From Semisulcospira habei (taxonomy: Eukaryota; Mollusca; Gastropoda; Semisulcospiridae), in NCBI GenBank assembly GCA_036245525.1, contig BTPG01000004.1, positions 215,435,959 through 215,499,958 on the forward strand: a DNA stretch of 64,000 bases, given 5' to 3'. A program made the position numbers and the translations under genes. The notes below the pieces were generated by a model that saw nothing but the letters and a program-made list of their open reading frames with translations, had not been told where the DNA came from and ran no database searches. Shown here one piece after another: positions 10,562 through 24,188 of this stretch. Position 1 is the stretch's first letter, and each line of letters starts with the position of its first letter.

Positions 10562-10722
10562 CACACATACAGTACACAAACAGATACGCGAGCGCGCGCC
10601 CAAAATATCGAGCACACACATATGAAGGCAAAAACAATATACACAGTACATGCAGTATTCAATGTACTCTTTGGCATTCGAATATTATGATACGGCTATG
10701 GGAAAAAGGGACTCAGGTGCTA
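10553..10722 (+). repeat. Duplicated block, right flank copy
   Basis: Matches 6,036-6,188 nearly exactly apart from a short extra ACACATACAGTAC stretch. It continues past the point where copy 1 runs into the assembly gap. Confidence 0.9.
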
Positions 10723-10727
10723 TCTCT

Positions 10728-10762
<35 letters not shown>

Positions 10763-10857
10763 CCGCTTGTTTTGTGCTGTTAACATATTGTTTTAATGTT
10801 GCTTTTAATGTTGTAGTTTAGCAAGGACAAACATGAAAGAGGCATGTGCGCCTATTG

Positions 10858-10965
10858 TTTCAATCCTTGAGAAATAAAGTATCATTCATTCATTCATTCA
10901 TTCATTCCCTCTCTCTCTCTTTTTATCCTGAATAAAAACGTTTCATCATCATCATCTCTCTCTCT
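10858..10965 (+). mobile_element. Two stacked retroposon 3' tails
   Basis: TTGAGAAATAAAGTATC is followed by (ATTC)n. Then TTATCCTGAATAAAAACG is followed by (ATC)n and a CT tract. Each has a polyadenylation-like AATAAA just before its tandem tail. Confidence 0.5.
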
Positions 10966-11147
10966 CCCTCTTTTTCTCCCCCCCCCCCCCTTACCCCCTT
11001 TACCACTTCTCTCTAGCCATCTTTCTCTCTTTACGCTTTTTCCTTTTCCCTTCTTCCCTTTCCTCCTTCCTCCTTTTTTCCCCCTTCCCCCCCCCCCCCC
11101 CCCCCCCCCGCCCCCCTCCTACTCATACACTTCTACGTCTGGCTGAA

Positions 11148-12135
11148 TTGGTTCTCTCTCTTAACAGTTTCACCTTTGATGGCGTCACCTTCGCTCAGTG
11201 CAGTGGCGTAGCGATGGGCACAAAAATGGGACCCAGCTATGCTTGCCTTTTCATGGGTTTCCTTGAGCAACAGATTCTTCAGCAATACACAGGGCCTGTC
11301 CCTGAGATGTATAAACGCTACATCGATGACGGTTTAGGAGCTACACACATGACCCAAGCTGCACTTTTAGACTTCATTCACTTCGTGCAGGACTTCCACC
11401 CATCCATCAAGTTCACTTACACTATATCAGCTACTTCAGTCGACTTTCTGGACATGAACATCAGGATTGACTGCGGAATGTTGAAAACTTCAATACATTA
11501 TAAACCTACCGACTCACATTCCTACCTCGACTACCGATCTTCTCACAACCCCAAAACTAAAAACAGCATCCCATATTCTCAGTTTCTTCGGCTAAAAAGA
11601 ATATGTTTCGAAGAATCAGATTTTGATGTTCAATCCCGGCAAAGAAATGGCTGGATTTTTCATCGACAGACATTACCCACATACTGTTGTTCAAGGATCT
11701 CTCCAAACGGTACAAAAACTTAGTCGCGCGAGTACACTGCAGACTAAACCTACCGCTGATAGTGACAGGCCTATCGTAACCATGATCTACCATCCCCACA
11801 CCAATCCGGTTCGTAAAATCCTTTTTTCTAACTGGGGTCTTTTGTCATCCAGTCAAGAATCTGCTGCTATCTTTTCTGAACCTCCGTTGGTAGCTTTCAA
11901 GAGGGATATTAATTTTCGGGACATGCTTTTTCGCTCTACTCTCAAACCTCGTCATACCACCAGAACCTCTGGCTCCACTCCGTGCAATGTTCCTAATTGC
12001 AAGACGTGTCCTTTTATTTGCCCTTCCACCGTGGTGAATGGTGCACGTTACAAATTCAACATAGACAGATACTTCACGTGTCAAACCACCAACGTGATTT
12101 ATGTCATCTCCTGTGTGAAATGCGGCCAACTCTAT
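11148..12135 (+). pseudogene. Penelope-like reverse transcriptase plus start of GIY-YIG domain
   Basis: The encoded polypeptide would copy element RNA into DNA at the target. The frame to about 11,640 contains AMGTKMGPSYACLFMG (thumb-side RT motif), the catalytic RYIDD, and HYKPTDSHSYLDYRSSH with SIPYSQFLRLKRI, the order typical of Penelope-like enzymes. A frameshift near 11,625-11,640 moves the reading into the next frame, which carries a Cys-rich stretch (CNVPNCKTCPFIC) and the beginning of the GIY-YIG nuclease (YVISCVKCGQLY). The N-terminal RT motifs are missing, so the gene is 5'-truncated. The coding sequence stops at 12,135, where a second element is inserted. Confidence 0.85.
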
Positions 12136-12505
12136 CAATCCAGACCAAAAAGGTGACTGCCAAGCGTGTAATATGCAAAGAAGTACCCAACGGAGAAAGA
12201 AACACGCTTAGAAAAGACGGGTACAACACAATTTATTAATATTTCGGGTAAATACCCTTTGTCAAAATAGACAAACAAACAAACAGAGATTAGCCGCTAC
12301 TTATCTTCAATGGCAGAAGGAATGTGGCAACTGAAGGAGGTGACGTAAAATAAAAGAAAAGGAAGAACAAAAGTGCGGAAAAAGTAAAAATGACGTCAAC
12401 GAAAAATCGCGTAAGAGAGAGACTCGGAAAGAACCTGAACACGAGAGACAAGAGTGTGTGCAAGCACGTGCAGGAGCGAGCGAAAGAAAAGGCGTGTAGA
12501 TGAGG

Positions 12506-12670
<165 letters not shown>

Positions 12671-12965
12671 AAGAGAGAGAGAACGAATGGGGAGTACCCT
12701 TGGGCACGAAGTAGGCTGAGTGTCTAATACACAAAGCCTGCTAAACACCAACCCGAAGGCAAACTTTATATCACCTTCAAGTTGAGGACTACCTCGGGGA
12801 AAAACGGGAGGACCCCGGGAAAAAAACCCCAGCATTTAGCACGGTACACAACAAGTAATAAGTCATGAAAACAAAGCAAAGAATCAAATTCAGTAAGAGA
12901 ATATTGGTATAAGTGGAGAGTAGGTAGTTGTGAAACCGTCTTCAAGGGTAACTCAAAAAATAAGG

Positions 12966-12967
12966 GG

Positions 12968-13032
<65 letters not shown>

Positions 13033-13090
13033 AGGAGAGATGGGGGCGGGGGGGGGGGGGGAAGGGGGGGAAGGAGTAAGGAGGAAGGAG

Positions 13091-13128
<38 letters not shown>

Positions 13129-13152
13129 AGGGGGGGGGGGGGGGGGGGGGGC
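12966..13152. repeat. (GA)n, poly-A and poly-G cluster
   Basis: A GA tract, then about 34 A, then a long G tract. The plus-orientation equivalent at 14,880-15,100 has C, T and CT tracts in mirrored order. Confidence 0.95.
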
Positions 13153-13474
13153 GGAAGACAACCAGCCAGAGCCACCAACCCCACCCAACGGGCACCCACC
13201 AGCCCACAGAAAAACACACAGGCACGCAACAAGACGACCACATACATCCCCAAGGGATGCACACGATCGCCCCGCCCCAAAACCGCGTATCAAACCGTGA
13301 GCCGGAGACCCGGTGCCCGACAGGGAAGGGCAAGGGATCCAACTAAACGTTCGGCCAGCGCTGAGAAAGTCCCCAAGGGAAATGTACATATCAACCAGCG
13401 CCAACATCACCTAACTGATTAGTGAGTAGTAAATCAGTGAGGTAAAGTAGCAGACACAAGCAAGGTAAACAATG

Positions 13475-13970
13475 TTAATCTTTCATATTCATCCCGAGTG
13501 GCGCCACAGTGCCCAGTTTATTAATCAGAGATTTTTCACGGTCTTTCCTGGCCCAGACATTACTGGCTTGCATAAGCCAGAGGCCTTTAACTCGAATGTC
13601 TGAGACGGAGTGGTCGGCCTGATTGAAATGTCGTCCGACCGGTCTGTTGTATTGGTACTTGACAGACTGAAGATGTTCTTTGAAACGGTCGTTGATGGTT
13701 CTTTCCGTCTCTCCAACATAGAGTTGGCCGCATTTAACACAGGAGATGACATAAATCACGTTGGTGGTTTGACACGTGAAGTATCTGTCTATGTTGAATT
13801 TGTAACGTGGACCATTGACCACGGTGGAAGGGCAAATAAAAGGACACGTCTTGCAATTAGGAACATTGCACTGAGTGGAGCCGGAGGCTCTGGTGGTATG
13901 ACGAGGCTTGAGAGTAGAGCGAACAAGCATGTCCCGCAAATTAATATCCCTCTTGAAAGCTACTAAAGCT
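13475..13970 (-). pseudogene. GIY-YIG endonuclease domain of the inserted Penelope-like copy
   Basis: Minus-strand frame ending at the stop at 13,475-13,477. It begins inside the protein at LVAFKRDINLRDML and runs through the Cys motif CNVPNCKTCPF to the nuclease: YVISCVKCGQLYVGETERT supplies the paired Tyr motifs, and KEHLQSVK and VGRHFNQADH follow. This domain nicks target DNA in the family. The C-terminus (GTVAPLGMNMKD) is intact, but the RT part is missing because the insertion is 5'-truncated. Confidence 0.85.
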
Positions 13971-14269
13971 CCTGCACGTGCTTGCACACACTCTTGTCTC
14001 TCGTGTTCAGGTTCTTTCCGAGTCTCTCTCTTACGCGATTTTTCGTTGACGTCATTTTTACTTTTTCCGCACTTTTGTTCTTCCTTTTCTTTTATTTTAC
14101 GTCACCTCCTTCAGTTGCCACATTCCTTCTGCCATTGAAGATAAGTAGCGGCTAATCTCTATGTTTGTTTGTTTGTCTATTTTGACAAAGGGTATTTACC
14201 CGAAATATTAATAAATTGTGTTGTACCCGTCTTTTCTAAGCGTGTTTCTTTCTCCGTTGGGTACTTCTT
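13970..14269 (+). mobile_element. Inverted copy of the Penelope-like 3' tail at the insert's 5' end
   Basis: The same 300-bp tail as 15,540-15,835, in plus orientation, from CTCCTGCACGTGCTTGC to GTTGGGTACTTCTT. With the minus-strand body it makes a large foldback. Confidence 0.85.
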
Positions 14270-14524
14270 GGCCAACTCTATGTTGGAGAGACGGAAAGAA
14301 CCATCAACGACCGTTTCAAAGAACATTTTCAGTCTGTCAAGTACCAATACAACAGACCGGTCGGACGACATTTCAATCAGGCCGACCACTCCGTCTCGGA
14401 CATTCGGGTTAAAGGCCTCTGGCTTATGCAAGCCAGTAATGTCTGGGCCAGGAAAGACCGTGAACAATTTTTGATTAATAAACTGGGCACTGTGGCGCCA
14501 CTCGGGATGAATATGAAAGATTAA
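14270..14524 (+). pseudogene. Remainder of the host GIY-YIG domain
   Basis: Continues the domain interrupted at 12,135, starting with QLYVGETERTINDRFKEH and ending with GTVAPLGMNMKD and a TAA at 14,522-14,524. It differs from the 13,475 copy by a few substitutions (for example EQFL for EKSL). Confidence 0.85.
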
Positions 14525-15051
14525 CATTTTTTACCTTGCTTGTGTCTGCTAACTGTACCTTTACCTCACTGTATCGCTTCTGTTTTACTACTCACTAACC
14601 AGATAGGTGAGGTTGGCGCTGGTTGATATGTACATTTCCCTTGGGGACTTTCTCAGCGCTGGCCGTACGTTTAGTTGGATCCCTTGCCCTTCCCTGTCGG
14701 GCGCCCGGTCTCCGGCTCACGGAGTGATACGCGGTTTTGGGGCGGGGCGATCGTGTGCATCCCTTGGGGATGTATGTGGTCGTCTTGTTGCGTGCCTGTG
14801 TGTTTTTCTGTGGGCTGGTGGGTGCCTGTTGGGTGGGGCTGGTGGCTCTGGCTGGTTGTCTTCCGCCCCCACCCCACCCCTTTTCCCCCCCCCCTCTCTC
14901 TCTCTATCTCTCTCCCTCTTTCTCTCCCCCCCCCCCCTTACCCCCTTTACCATTTCGCTCTAGCCATCTTTCTCTCTTTACGCTTTTTCCTTTTCCCTTC
15001 TTCCCTTTCCTCCTTCCTTCTTTTTTCCCCTTCCCCCCCCCCCCCGCCCCC

Positions 15052-15096
<45 letters not shown>

Positions 15097-15410
15097 CCCC
15101 CCCCTTATTTTTTTAGTTACCCTTGAAGACGGTTTCACAACTACCTACTCTCCACTTATACCAATATTCTCTTACTGAATTTGATTATTTGCTTTGTTTT
15201 ATTGACTTATTACTTGTTGTGTACCGTGATAAATGCTGGGTTTTTTTTTTCCCGGGGTCCTCCCGTTTTTCCCCGAGGTAGTCCTCAACTTGAAGGTGAT
15301 TATAAAGTTTGCCTTCGGATTGGTGTTTAGCAGGCTTTGTGTATTAGACACTCAGCCTACTTCGTGCCCAAGGGTACTCCCCGTTCGTTCTCTTCTCTTT
15401 CTCTCTCTCC

Positions 15411-15499
<89 letters not shown>

Positions 15500-15835
15500 T
15501 TCTCTGGCCTCACCTACACGCCTTTTCTCTTGCTCGCTCCTGCACGTGCTTGCACACACTCTTGTCTCTCGTGTTCAGGTTCTTTCCGAGTCTCTCTCTT
15601 ACGATTTTTTGTTGACGTCATTTTTACTTTTTCCGCACTTTTGTTCTTCCTTTTCTTTTATTTTACGTCACCTCCTTCAGTTGCCACATTCCTTCTGCCA
15701 ATGAAGATAAGTAGCGGCTAATCTCTCTGTTTGTTTGTTTGTCTATTTTGACAAAGGGTATTTACCCGAAATATTAATAAATTGTGTTGTACCCGTCTTT
15801 TCTAAGCGTGTTTCTTTCTCCGTTGGGTACTTCTT
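14525..15835 (+). mobile_element. Penelope-like 3' UTR and terminal tail
   Basis: No coding capacity. Contains (CT)n at 15,053-15,093 and 15,386-15,505, C and T tracts, the stem-loop GGGTATTTACCCGAAAT near 15,758, and the end TTGGGTACTTCTTT. The minus copy at 12,136-13,474 is the same sequence inverted. Confidence 0.8.
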
Positions 15836-15887
15836 TGTGTACTTGTTTGCATGGCTACTTTGAAGAAGACATTCACGACCTCATTTA

Positions 15888-15967
15888 TTAACTCATTCGA
15901 GACGTGCCGCATCCGGATACGCGGCTTAAGCAGCGTATCCGGAGGCGGCACGTCTCGAATGAGTTAT
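15888..15967. mobile_element. C-family palindromic element
   Basis: An 80-bp hairpin from TTAACTCATTCGAGACG to CGTCTCGAATGAGTTAT around the centre GCGGCTTAAGCAGC. The last base of the right TTAA is changed to T. Confidence 0.85.
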
Positions 15968-15981
15968 TATCAATCGGGTTA

Positions 15982-16050
15982 AATCCGGACATTTCAATAA
16001 ATTGTGTGGTGAGTGTCTTTTCTAAGCGTGTTTCTTTTTTTTCGTTGGGC
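15982..16050 (+). mobile_element. Penelope-like tail remnant
   Basis: CATTTCAATAAATTGTG followed by TCTTTTCTAAGCGTGTTTC matches the terminal tail at 15,770-15,810. Confidence 0.6.
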
Positions 16051-16480
16051 TCTTTTCTCCGGATATTTTTAAAGCACGATGCACGTATGAACTGTTGACA
16101 ATCCGTGCCCACAACAAAAGAGAGCCTTTTCGATAAATCTGACGGTCGCTTTTTTTTTCTTCTCTCTCTCTCTCTCTCTCTTTGAAAAACCCACACAGAG
16201 CATGGCACTCACACATTGTCTGGTCCGTCAGATAACATCTCTCTTACACAGCGACTTGCTCCATGGCAGGCTTTCATTGCTCAAATTCACCGATACAGCG
16301 GGTTATCCATGTCGTCTTACCTCAACTAAGACTTTTTACCCTTCTTTTCACAACCCATGTGACTGCCTTTTGAGCGTAACGGAAGGAACTCTTCAGCGTA
16401 CGAAGGTGAGGAAGATCAGACAAGTCTTTCATTTTCATTACACAGTTCCCTACACCAACGGCTGTGGTAAGATATTGCTA

Positions 16481-16561
16481 TTAACTCATTCGAGACGAGC
16501 CGCATACGGATACGCAGCTTTCAGCCGCGTATCCGGAGGCGGCACGTCTCGAAAGAGTTAA
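16481..16561. mobile_element. C-family palindromic element, both TTAA intact
   Basis: An 81-bp hairpin TTAACTCATTCGAGACG ... CGTCTCGAAAGAGTTAA with the tip AGCTTTCAGCC. Confidence 0.85.
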
Positions 16562-16585
16562 TGAATATCAAGCTATACAGAAAGT

Positions 16586-16636
16586 AACTCCCCACACCCC
16601 TTTGCCAGCTTACGCTGGCGAATGGGTGGGGAGTGT
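16586..16636. repeat. Short inverted repeat
   Basis: AACTCCCCACACCC pairs with GGGTGGGGAGTGTT, with an inner stem GCCAGC/GCTGGC. It lies between a C element and the (TG)n tract. Confidence 0.6.
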
Positions 16637-16664
16637 TGCTTTATTTCTGTGTGTGTAAGCTTGT

Positions 16665-18864
<2,200 letters not shown>

Positions 18865-18895
<31 letters not shown>

Positions 18896-18940
18896 TGGAG
18901 AGGGGGAGGGGAGGGCGGGGGGGGGGGGGGGGGGGGGTGT
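18865..18940. repeat. (TG)n followed by a G tract
   Basis: About 14 TG units, then a GA/G-rich run with more than 20 G in a row. Confidence 0.9.
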
Positions 18941-19039
18941 GCAGGGCGGAAGACGTCAAACAAATATATTGTGCAGACTCCCAGATGATCTACTGAACTG
19001 CGACTGGATTTTGTTTGCATGATATGCCAATGGTGATGC

Positions 19040-19215
19040 ATAATAGGCATCAGCGCGACTACCAGCAACGAAAAGCAGCGAAGTCATGGCGGACAGCCAG
19101 TTTCCACTATACGCAATGACAACGCTTCGAGCTCATGACGATCTATGCCGGTTGGAGATGTTCGGAGTGTCGTCTATGCTTCTGGGACACACTGTTTATT
19201 CGCTGTTATTTTTCT
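19040..19215 (+). mobile_element. A2 foldback element, eroded
   Basis: CAACGAAAAGCAGCGAAGTC at the left and GACGATCTATGCC with GGAGATGTTCGGAGTG at the right match the A2 copies at 31,815 and 40,350. The left part of the inner stem is lost. Confidence 0.55.
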
Positions 19216-19574
19216 CTTCTTCGTTGTTGGAGTCTAGTGATTTGAATCATCTGCTAATAGTAATGTGACATACAGGCACACCAAAATTCACTTATTTATC
19301 CCGGCTTTGTTTTAGTTTTGAAGTCCTCTACCACATGATTGTTGTGGCACACGCTAGTTGAATGAATTTGAAAAGGCTCAAAATCTAGGAAGGGGGGTGG
19401 GTGGTGGGGGATGGAGGTGGGGTGGAGGCGGGATGGGGGGGGGGGGGGAGGGGGGAGTATTCTGAACCTGCAAACTATCTCTTTTCCAAGACATTTGATC
19501 CTGTTTTGGTCTGGATATAATATTTTGAATAAGACTGAGGAGGTAAACACGTTTCGTTAGAATTCAGACATGCT

Positions 19575-19840
19575 CGAACGATACTACATACGAAGAAATA
19601 CCCAGCAAAGAAATATTATACGCTTAGAATGGACAAACACAACACAGTTTATTACATTTTCGGGTCACAATCCTTTTTTTTTTTAATCAATCCAGACCAA
19701 AAAGGTGACTGCCAAGCGTGTAATATGTAAAGAAGTACCCAACGGAGAAAGAAACACGCGTTTGAAAAAAGCAATTGTGTTGTACCCGTCTTTTCTAAGC
19801 GTGTTTCTTTTTCCGTTGGGTACTTCTTTTTTTTTTTTTT
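19575..19840. mobile_element. Penelope-like tail remnants forming a foldback
   Basis: First a diverged tail (ATACGCTTAGAATGGACAAA). Then from 19,686 a minus-oriented tail end (AATCCAGACCAAAAAGGTG ... GAGAAAGAAACACGC) joins head-to-head at about 19,765 with a plus-oriented tail end (TCTAAGCGTGTTTC ... GTTGGGTACTTC). Confidence 0.65.
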
Positions 19841-20002
19841 TAAACAAAGAGTCATGCAGACAAATACTGCTGGCAAAACTGACACTTACCTTTTTGAGGC
19901 AACTTTATAACTGAAAGAAACGTTAACCTTGCGTCACTTTTTGTGCGACGTCATGTTGAAACACACCAAGAGCAATCAGTTTTAAATAAATGATGACAAA
20001 CT

Positions 20003-20076
20003 ATTCACCATGTGGCTGTCGGTATCGTTTTCCTACAGGAATCTTAACGAGAAAGGCGCTACCGCCAAAGGGTTAA
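20003..20076. mobile_element. D-family palindrome, degenerate
   Basis: GGCTGTCGGTATCG and GGCGCTACCGCCAAAGGG flank a TCCTACAGGAAT centre. The right TTAA is intact and the left terminus is eroded. Confidence 0.65.
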
Positions 20077-20253
20077 CCTTTTCTGTACGTCGGTATGCCC
20101 TTTTTAGTTCTAGCCCACTGTGTCCAGCGGTTGACCGCGATACGATTGTAAACTGCGCAGCTGAGCACGGTGCCATGCCCTGCCACGCGGATTCGATTTT
20201 TTTTTTTTTTTTTTGGGGGGGGCTGTTAGTCACATGCGTAAATCAGTCTCTTG

Positions 20254-20583
20254 TCCAATCCACAATTCCCAACTCCGTTGCGGGTTTTCCGGCCATGTCA
20301 CTTCCGCTGCGAACACGTCCATCTGCAGGAGGTATAGATTCTCATGTGGCCCAGCAATTTGCGGGGGCTCATGAGAATCTATACCTCGTGGTGACCTAAA
20401 TTTATATAATTAATCCGGCCTCAACCCGGCACCCAATTCCCAAGTCCGTCTCAGGTTTCGCACTAGGTCACTTCTCAGTCCTGCGAAGGCCGTATCTGCC
20501 CGATGTATAGATCCTCATGTGCAACTGCGGGGACGGGGGGGGGGGGGGGGGGGGGGGGGGCTCACGAGGATCTATACTTCGTG
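20254..20583. repeat. Two tandem A-family hairpins with duplicated flank
   Basis: Hairpins at 20,326-20,389 and 20,499-20,583 are each preceded by related sequence (CAATTCCCAACTCCGT and CAATTCCCAAGTCCGT), so the hairpin and about 75 bp of flank were duplicated together. The second hairpin loop has become a run of more than 20 G. Confidence 0.65.
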
Positions 20584-20999
20584 CCTGCCGCAGATCAATT
20601 GCCGTCCTATGTGTAGGAAGTCTTTGGGAATTAAACGACAAAGGCCGTCACCTTTAGAGGTCTCTTGTGATGACTCTCAGACATGGTTGGCCTCGTCCAC
20701 CGGCAAAAGGCGTGAAACTGATAGAGTCTCATGAGCTCCCATGAACTGCAGGGATACATGATGTATGCACCCTTCTCTGACTCCATTTACATCCCTGTTC
20801 ACTCCTCAGGCGGAAGAGATCACGAATCGATGAGTAGTGAAACTCTGTACTCCGGGTGACATATTTCGCCAGAATTTACCAAGGCTTTCATGGCATTTGA
20901 TCTATTTGTTTGTTTAGCGTTTCCTAAATTGCGCCGTGAGCTTGTCCTTCATCAAATGTGTATTGTCTGCTAAATGGACACAGATTCACACAGTACTTC

Positions 21000-21045
21000 T
21001 GCAGTCGATGGGGTTCACGAGGATCTAAACTCGTTGTTGCCGAGC
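21000..21045. mobile_element. A-family half hairpin
   Basis: Only the right arm (GGGGTTCACGAGGATCTA) is recognisable. A second degraded trace (TAGAGTCTCATGAGCTCC) lies near 20,721. Confidence 0.4.
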
Positions 21046-21345
21046 CTGATCGCTTCAAGTTCAGCTATCGTCCAACCTAGTTATTTTTTCCCTGCATGAA
21101 GGGACATTTCGGCTGTCTTCTCTTGGGACGTGAAGGTGCGTCACCACGGTGCAGCGACAACCTGCCGAACTCAGGGCCTGCAGGAACATGTCCCCTGATT
21201 GTGGGCTGTATTCCTTACGGTGTACATTATTCATGATTCCCGGCCATAGCGGGACCCGCGGAACCACTCGCAATTTTCATTCGGCACAGCGTCAGTCGCA
21301 GCAGCCTTCTCCAATGCACCATACCCGGCCTCCAGCCCCACCTGC

Positions 21346-21356
21346 TCCCCCCCCCC

Positions 21357-21429
<73 letters not shown>
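21346..21429. repeat. Poly-C and (AC)n tract
   Basis: About 16 C followed by 33 AC units. Confidence 0.95.
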
Positions 21430-21433
<4 letters not shown>

Positions 21434-21628
21434 TTCAGCCCTGAGTCCGGCCCTGAACCTGACTATCTATCGTACTCTGGAACTGAAAGTGACTAGCTAG
21501 CGAACAACGGTTACCTTCATCAATTCAGTTCAGTGCCACAGTACCGCCGAACTCTCTCCCTCGCACCAATCCTGTCAGTTCACATACTACCACTCAGCCC
21601 TCGCACCACAGACGCTTGCGCGCACCGT

Positions 21629-21695
21629 CTGCAAGAGGCATAGATTCTCATTGGGCCCTGCACAGCATGGGCTCATGAGAATCTATGCCTCTTGC
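21629..21695. mobile_element. A-family hairpin
   Basis: Stem GCAAGAGGCATAGATTCTCA with the matching ATGAGAATCTATGCC. Both arms carry the same C-to-T / G-to-A change relative to the common form. Terminal repeats are not evident. Confidence 0.75.
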
Positions 21696-22354
21696 TAAAA
21701 CAAGGACCGTTCTTACTTACATCCTCCGCCAGAGGTATGATCAGTCGGGTTAATTCTATGAGTGCTCTCGATCTCTCTCGCTGTCGCTGTGTAACAGGTT
21801 CCGACCTTCGCCGAGTTTCCGATCCGAACATTTGAGGTTGCACGCTGACGACAGAATCTGGCTCAACGATGTCAGTGTGGAAGCCGCGTGTAAACAGAGC
21901 CTGAGACTTGCCCCATGGGACGCGCGTGCTAAGTTGTGCTTGGATATCGGAACTGAAAGCTCAATTAGCGAGGAATTATTCACACAACGAAACTGTAAGA
22001 CTGGTTAAAACAATGATTGTCGAAGCCGCTGCTGGACTACGGCACTCAGCCGGCTGGTGAAAGATTGACAGCCGTATGGAAGTTCAGTGTCACCGTCACC
22101 GTGTGACTGAGGGAAATTGTGAAAGAAACAACACTGCAGTATGGAAACTGACTCGTATTTTGAGGTGCCACCGCTACCACCCAGGTACCGATTCCGAGAC
22201 CTGATTTGGGGGGATTCCGCCATCGCAGACACAGCCGACAGGTAAGAACTACCTTGCCTGCCGCTTTTCAGTCCGAGTCAAGTTTGTCCGCTGTAACCTT
22301 TTTTTTTCTGCATTGGTATAATGCCAGAACAAAGTTCTTCAGTTCTTCTCAGAG
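21696..22354. other. No supported feature
   Basis: Higher-complexity sequence. Short open frames on both strands have no recognisable domain. Confidence 0.5.
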
Positions 22355-22420
22355 AGAAATGAAATGAAATGAAACTTTATTTCTCAACGGATGATGTAAT
22401 TAGCACATGCTGAACCGCAA
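22355..22420 (-). mobile_element. Retroposon 3' end with (ATTTC)n tail
   Basis: GAAATGAAATGAAATG precedes ACTTTATTTCTCAACGG. The minus strand reads CGTTGAGAAATAAAGT and then the tail. Sister copy at 26,788. Confidence 0.55.
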
Positions 22421-22491
22421 TGCGGCTTAGTTGTATCGCTTTAGGTCTTTTGCTCTTCAGAGGTTGAGAGCTGTGATTTTTTTTTAACCCA

Positions 22492-22700
22492 TTAACCCTA
22501 CGGCCGCTTTTTCCAAATTTTGGGGTGTCATTTGACGATTGTATCCGTGGCAGGAGATGGATCGACCATGATAATTTAAAGGGTAGTGCCAGAATAGCTT
22601 GGCGCCTGAAGGCGCCAAGCCGTAATCTGGCGCACTTACCCCTGAAACTCCATCATCGTCGATCCATCTTCTGCTGTAGGTCGTTGAGACTTGAAGGGGC
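22492..22700 (-). mobile_element. B2-type MITE
   Basis: Starts TTAACCCTACGGCCGC and includes CCAAATTTTGGGGTGTCA, which in other copies lies near the right end, so this copy is reversed. The hairpin core GCTTGGCGCCTGAAGGCGCC is present, and the right arm is partly eroded. Confidence 0.75.
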
Positions 22701-22756
22701 ATTCTCATTCGAGAAGGGGCACTTACGGATACGCGGCAGTTTGCTAAAATGAGTTA
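22700..22756. mobile_element. C-family element, internal deletion
   Basis: TCTCATTCGAGAAGGGGC, a GGATACGCGGC tip and an AATGAGTTAA end remain. The right stem is mostly lost. Confidence 0.6.
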
Positions 22757-22993
22757 ACCACTTGCGAGAATGGTGGACTGACAGGGCGGATTTTCGGCAG
22801 TCAAGTGGCTTCCAGTGCTAGCCGTATCTTGAGACAACCCCTGCGCCTGAACCGGTTCACAAGCATTTTTATGGCGGTCAGTCTTGCAGTGAGAGTATGC
22901 TTGGAATTCTCAGTTGTACAGGCTTTCTTGAGAGGCTGCTGTACATGTAAGTCAGAGAGTCAGTACACACACGAGTAAGCCGACATGTGTGGT

Positions 22994-23229
22994 TTAACCC
23001 TTTTCGTCCTGATACTCTACTGCTTGAAATAAATTTTAGGATAGTTTCAAGTTTCATGGGTGGTGCCAGAATACAGAATAGTTTGGCGCCTCAGTGAGGC
23101 GCCAAACTATTCTGGCACCACCCTCGAACTATACGGTTGATCTGTCTCCTAATCTGTAATCAGTAACCCTCATGGGGCGATAAGCAAATTTAAGAAGAAA
23201 AAAATCAGCCTCAGGCTGTAACGGGTTAA
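22994..23229 (+). mobile_element. B3-type MITE, complete
   Basis: TTAACCCTTTTCGTCCTGA to TCAGGCTGTAACGGGTTAA, 236 bp. The stem ATGGGTGGTGCCAGAATA pairs with its complement around GGCGCCTCAGTGAGGCGCC. Confidence 0.85.
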
Positions 23230-23456
23230 CACTGAGCGGTTGCCAACCGATCAGTCATTGATGGAAGCGCGATGCCATCCACTGTGTAGTTGTTCACTGG
23301 CACCGGTCTTTTATGCCGGGTGTTTCTGAACGAGTAGCACGTGTTGAGTGTTATTCGGCAGCCCGGCTCGTTCTGTCTGCCTCTCTATCTGTCTGTTACG
23401 GCTCTGTTTCGGTGTGTATCTCACTATCTGTTACAGGTTCACCGGAACCGTCTGAG

Positions 23457-23515
23457 AGATGATGATGATGATGATGAAACGCTTTTATTCAGGATAAAAA
23501 GTTTTAGGCATAGCA
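23457..23515 (-). mobile_element. Retroposon 3' end with (CAT)n tail
   Basis: GATGATGATGATGATGATG is followed by AAACGCTTTTATTCAGGA. Inverted it equals the tail at 10,925 (TCCTGAATAAAAACGTTTC). Confidence 0.55.
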
Positions 23516-23562
23516 ATGCCTATCTTCCAAACTGTCCTGCTACTCTACACCTATAAAAATAA

Positions 23563-23564
<2 letters not shown>

Positions 23565-23628
<64 letters not shown>

Positions 23629-23630
23629 TC
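23565..23630. repeat. (GA)n tract
   Basis: About 30 GA units ending GCGAGAGAGATC. Confidence 0.95.
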
Positions 23631-23713
23631 TTGAAAACATGCAAGTTCAACTGATGATTGAGAGAATTATCAAGAGCCAAGAGAGTTTCCCAGTAAGCGG
23701 TAAAATGATCCTC

Positions 23714-23803
23714 TGGCCGGCCGCGACGACCGCAGTGGGCCCGCCGCGCACGGCGGATGTGCGCGGCGGGCCCACTGCAGCCGTCGTGGGTACGAAGACG
23801 TTT
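23714..23803. repeat. F-family GC-rich hairpin
   Basis: CGCAGTGGGCCCGCCGCGCA pairs with TGCGCGGCGGGCCCACTGC around the loop CGGCGGA. Confidence 0.85.
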
Positions 23804-24188
23804 TGCTTGAGAGGTCATCAGTTCTGATAACTTTGACGGACCAACTGAAAACCCATCAACTGAACTGGACAACACATTTAGTGTCACAAAGGTGCGTCTC
23901 AAGTGTACTCACACATGATGTATGCACACTTAATACGTGCATGCCAACCTTATCAGTGTTCCCTTTAGTCTTTAGCTCGTGGCGTACTCGGTCTTTTCCC
24001 TGTGCATGTATCTGATCTGGCCTTATATGACACGCGCTTGTTAAATTAATCAATACCAGTCTAAGACTTTCCGTCTCTCACACATGTCCTTGAGCAGTGC
24101 AAACACAGACCTTATTGTAAACACTAATTGATTGTACTGCTTTTTTTCTTCTGGCATGTACTTCATTAAGTGTAGCCCTTAGCTGCCC

